Position numbers and translations under genes: made by a program. From NCBI GenBank assembly GCA_947461155.1, contig CANHKE010000064.1, positions 1-7,059 of the forward strand: a stretch of DNA of 7,059 bases, written 5' to 3'. The notes beneath the pieces are model-generated. The model saw only the letters and a program-made list of their open reading frames with translations, made no database searches and was not told where the DNA came from. The DNA comes from Cytophagaceae bacterium. GTDB taxonomy: Bacteria; Bacteroidota; Bacteroidia; Cytophagales; Spirosomataceae. Shown piece after piece: positions 6,530 through 7,059 of this stretch (the first letter of the stretch is position 1; each line of letters starts with the position of its first letter).

Positions 6530-7059
6530 TGGTAATGGATTTTCGGTCTAATTTTTCGAAGACCGAATTATTCGATTTGTATTCAGGAATTACTTCCTTG
6601 ATTTTAGCAACCAGTTCATTATTCCCGCCGTCAGCAAGTAACTTTTTCATTTCGGCCACTTGAATTTCCATAAACGCATAGGTAGGTGTGTTTACCGTGG
6701 CGATCAGAATTTTTGGGTGGTGCGTTGGCAAGGTATTCTCATCATTATTCAAGAGTTCCTCATAGAGTTTCTCTCCGGGCCGGAGACCAGTGTATTTAAT
6801 TTCGATGTCGCGATCCACGCGCAACCCACTCAGCGTAATCATTTTCTTCGCGAGGTTGACAATCTTCACAGACTCACCCATATCAAAAACAAAAACTTCA
6901 CCCCCTTCGCCCATCGTTGCCGCTTCCAAAACCAATTCACAGGCCTCAGGAATCGTCATGAAGAAACGAGTAATTTCCGGATGCGTCACCGTTACGGGGC
7001 CTCCACGCTCAATTTGTTTCTTAAATAATGGAATAACGGATCCGTTGGACCCAAGCACA
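6519..7059 (-). CDS. CapD/FlaA1-type nucleotide-sugar dehydratase/epimerase (partial, C-terminal part)
   Basis: C-terminal 180 or so residues of a polysaccharide-biosynthesis protein that modifies UDP-sugars (UDP-GlcNAc 4,6-dehydratase/epimerase type) for capsule, O-antigen or glycan synthesis. The frame is open through the right edge. The GTG at 7058 is an internal Val of the family motif NVLGSNGSVIPLF, not a start. Other family segments are HPEITRFFMTIPEACELVLE, GGEVFVFDMGESVKIVNLAK, TGLRPGEKLYEELL and the tail PEYKSNNSVFEKLD. Full-length relatives of about 600-650 residues carry N-terminal membrane helices and a Rossmann domain with the catalytic residues, none of which are in the window. 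The exact reaction therefore cannot be decided, and a shorter soluble form is also possible. The 3' end overlaps the PAP2-like gene. It may mark the end of a surface-polysaccharide locus lying to the right. Confidence 0.9.
   Translation of the reverse strand, partial: VLGSNGSVIPLFKKQIERGGPVTVTHPEITRFFMTIPEACELVLEAATMGEGGEVFVFDMGESVKIVNLAKKMITLSGLRVDRDIEIKYTGLRPGEKLYEELLNNDENTLPTHHPKILIATVNTPTYAFMEIQVAEMKKLLADGGNNELVAKIKEVIPEYKSNNSVFEKLDRKSITIKR

Noticed and set aside
6660..7028. Plus-strand ORF opposite the CapD-like gene
   Set aside because: It is antisense to conserved family motifs and has no recognisable product.

Overview
The window looks like ordinary, densely packed chromosome from a member of the Bacteroidota, probably Cytophagales, though I cannot name a genus. 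The evidence is the Bacteroidota type of LptD, an MCE protein next to an AmiC-type amidase, a good TAnnTTTG-type -7 promoter element, AT-rich leaders with little Shine-Dalgarno signal, and a signal peptide ending in Phe-Ala-Gln. There are no RNA genes, mobile elements, CRISPR arrays or non-coding gaps over 100 bases.

Left part (1-2375, minus strand): a tight apparent operon reads leftward. It encodes an N-acetylmuramoyl-L-alanine amidase, a single-pass MCE/MlaD-like lipid-transport protein and the ribosomal protein L11 methyltransferase PrmA, whose C-terminus lies off the left edge. Gaps are 5 and 8 bases. A Bacteroidota-type promoter for the operon sits at about 2444-2474.

Centre (2467-5184, plus strand): a large LptD-like LPS-assembly outer-membrane protein is divergent from the amidase. 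Its best start is a TTG, because no in-frame ATG fits the signal peptide. The -33 box of the amidase promoter overlaps the first lptD codons. LptD, the MCE protein and the amidase all serve the envelope (LPS export, lipid trafficking, peptidoglycan remodelling).

Right part (5181-7059): msrA (minus) encodes a probable lipid-anchored methionine sulfoxide reductase A and shares its stop region with lptD. Divergent from it is a six-helix membrane protein of the PAP2_C/sphingomyelin-synthase-like family (plus). Last comes the C-terminal part of a CapD/FlaA1-type nucleotide-sugar dehydratase/epimerase (minus), which runs off the right edge. Both convergent gene pairs overlap at their 3' ends (4 and 11 bases); the second overlap contains a small hairpin.

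I do not see a clearly new multi-gene system. The points most worth a second look are the two-cysteine LptD (possible interdomain disulfide), the SMS-like enzyme, the promoter/TTG-start overlap and the possible dual start of msrA.
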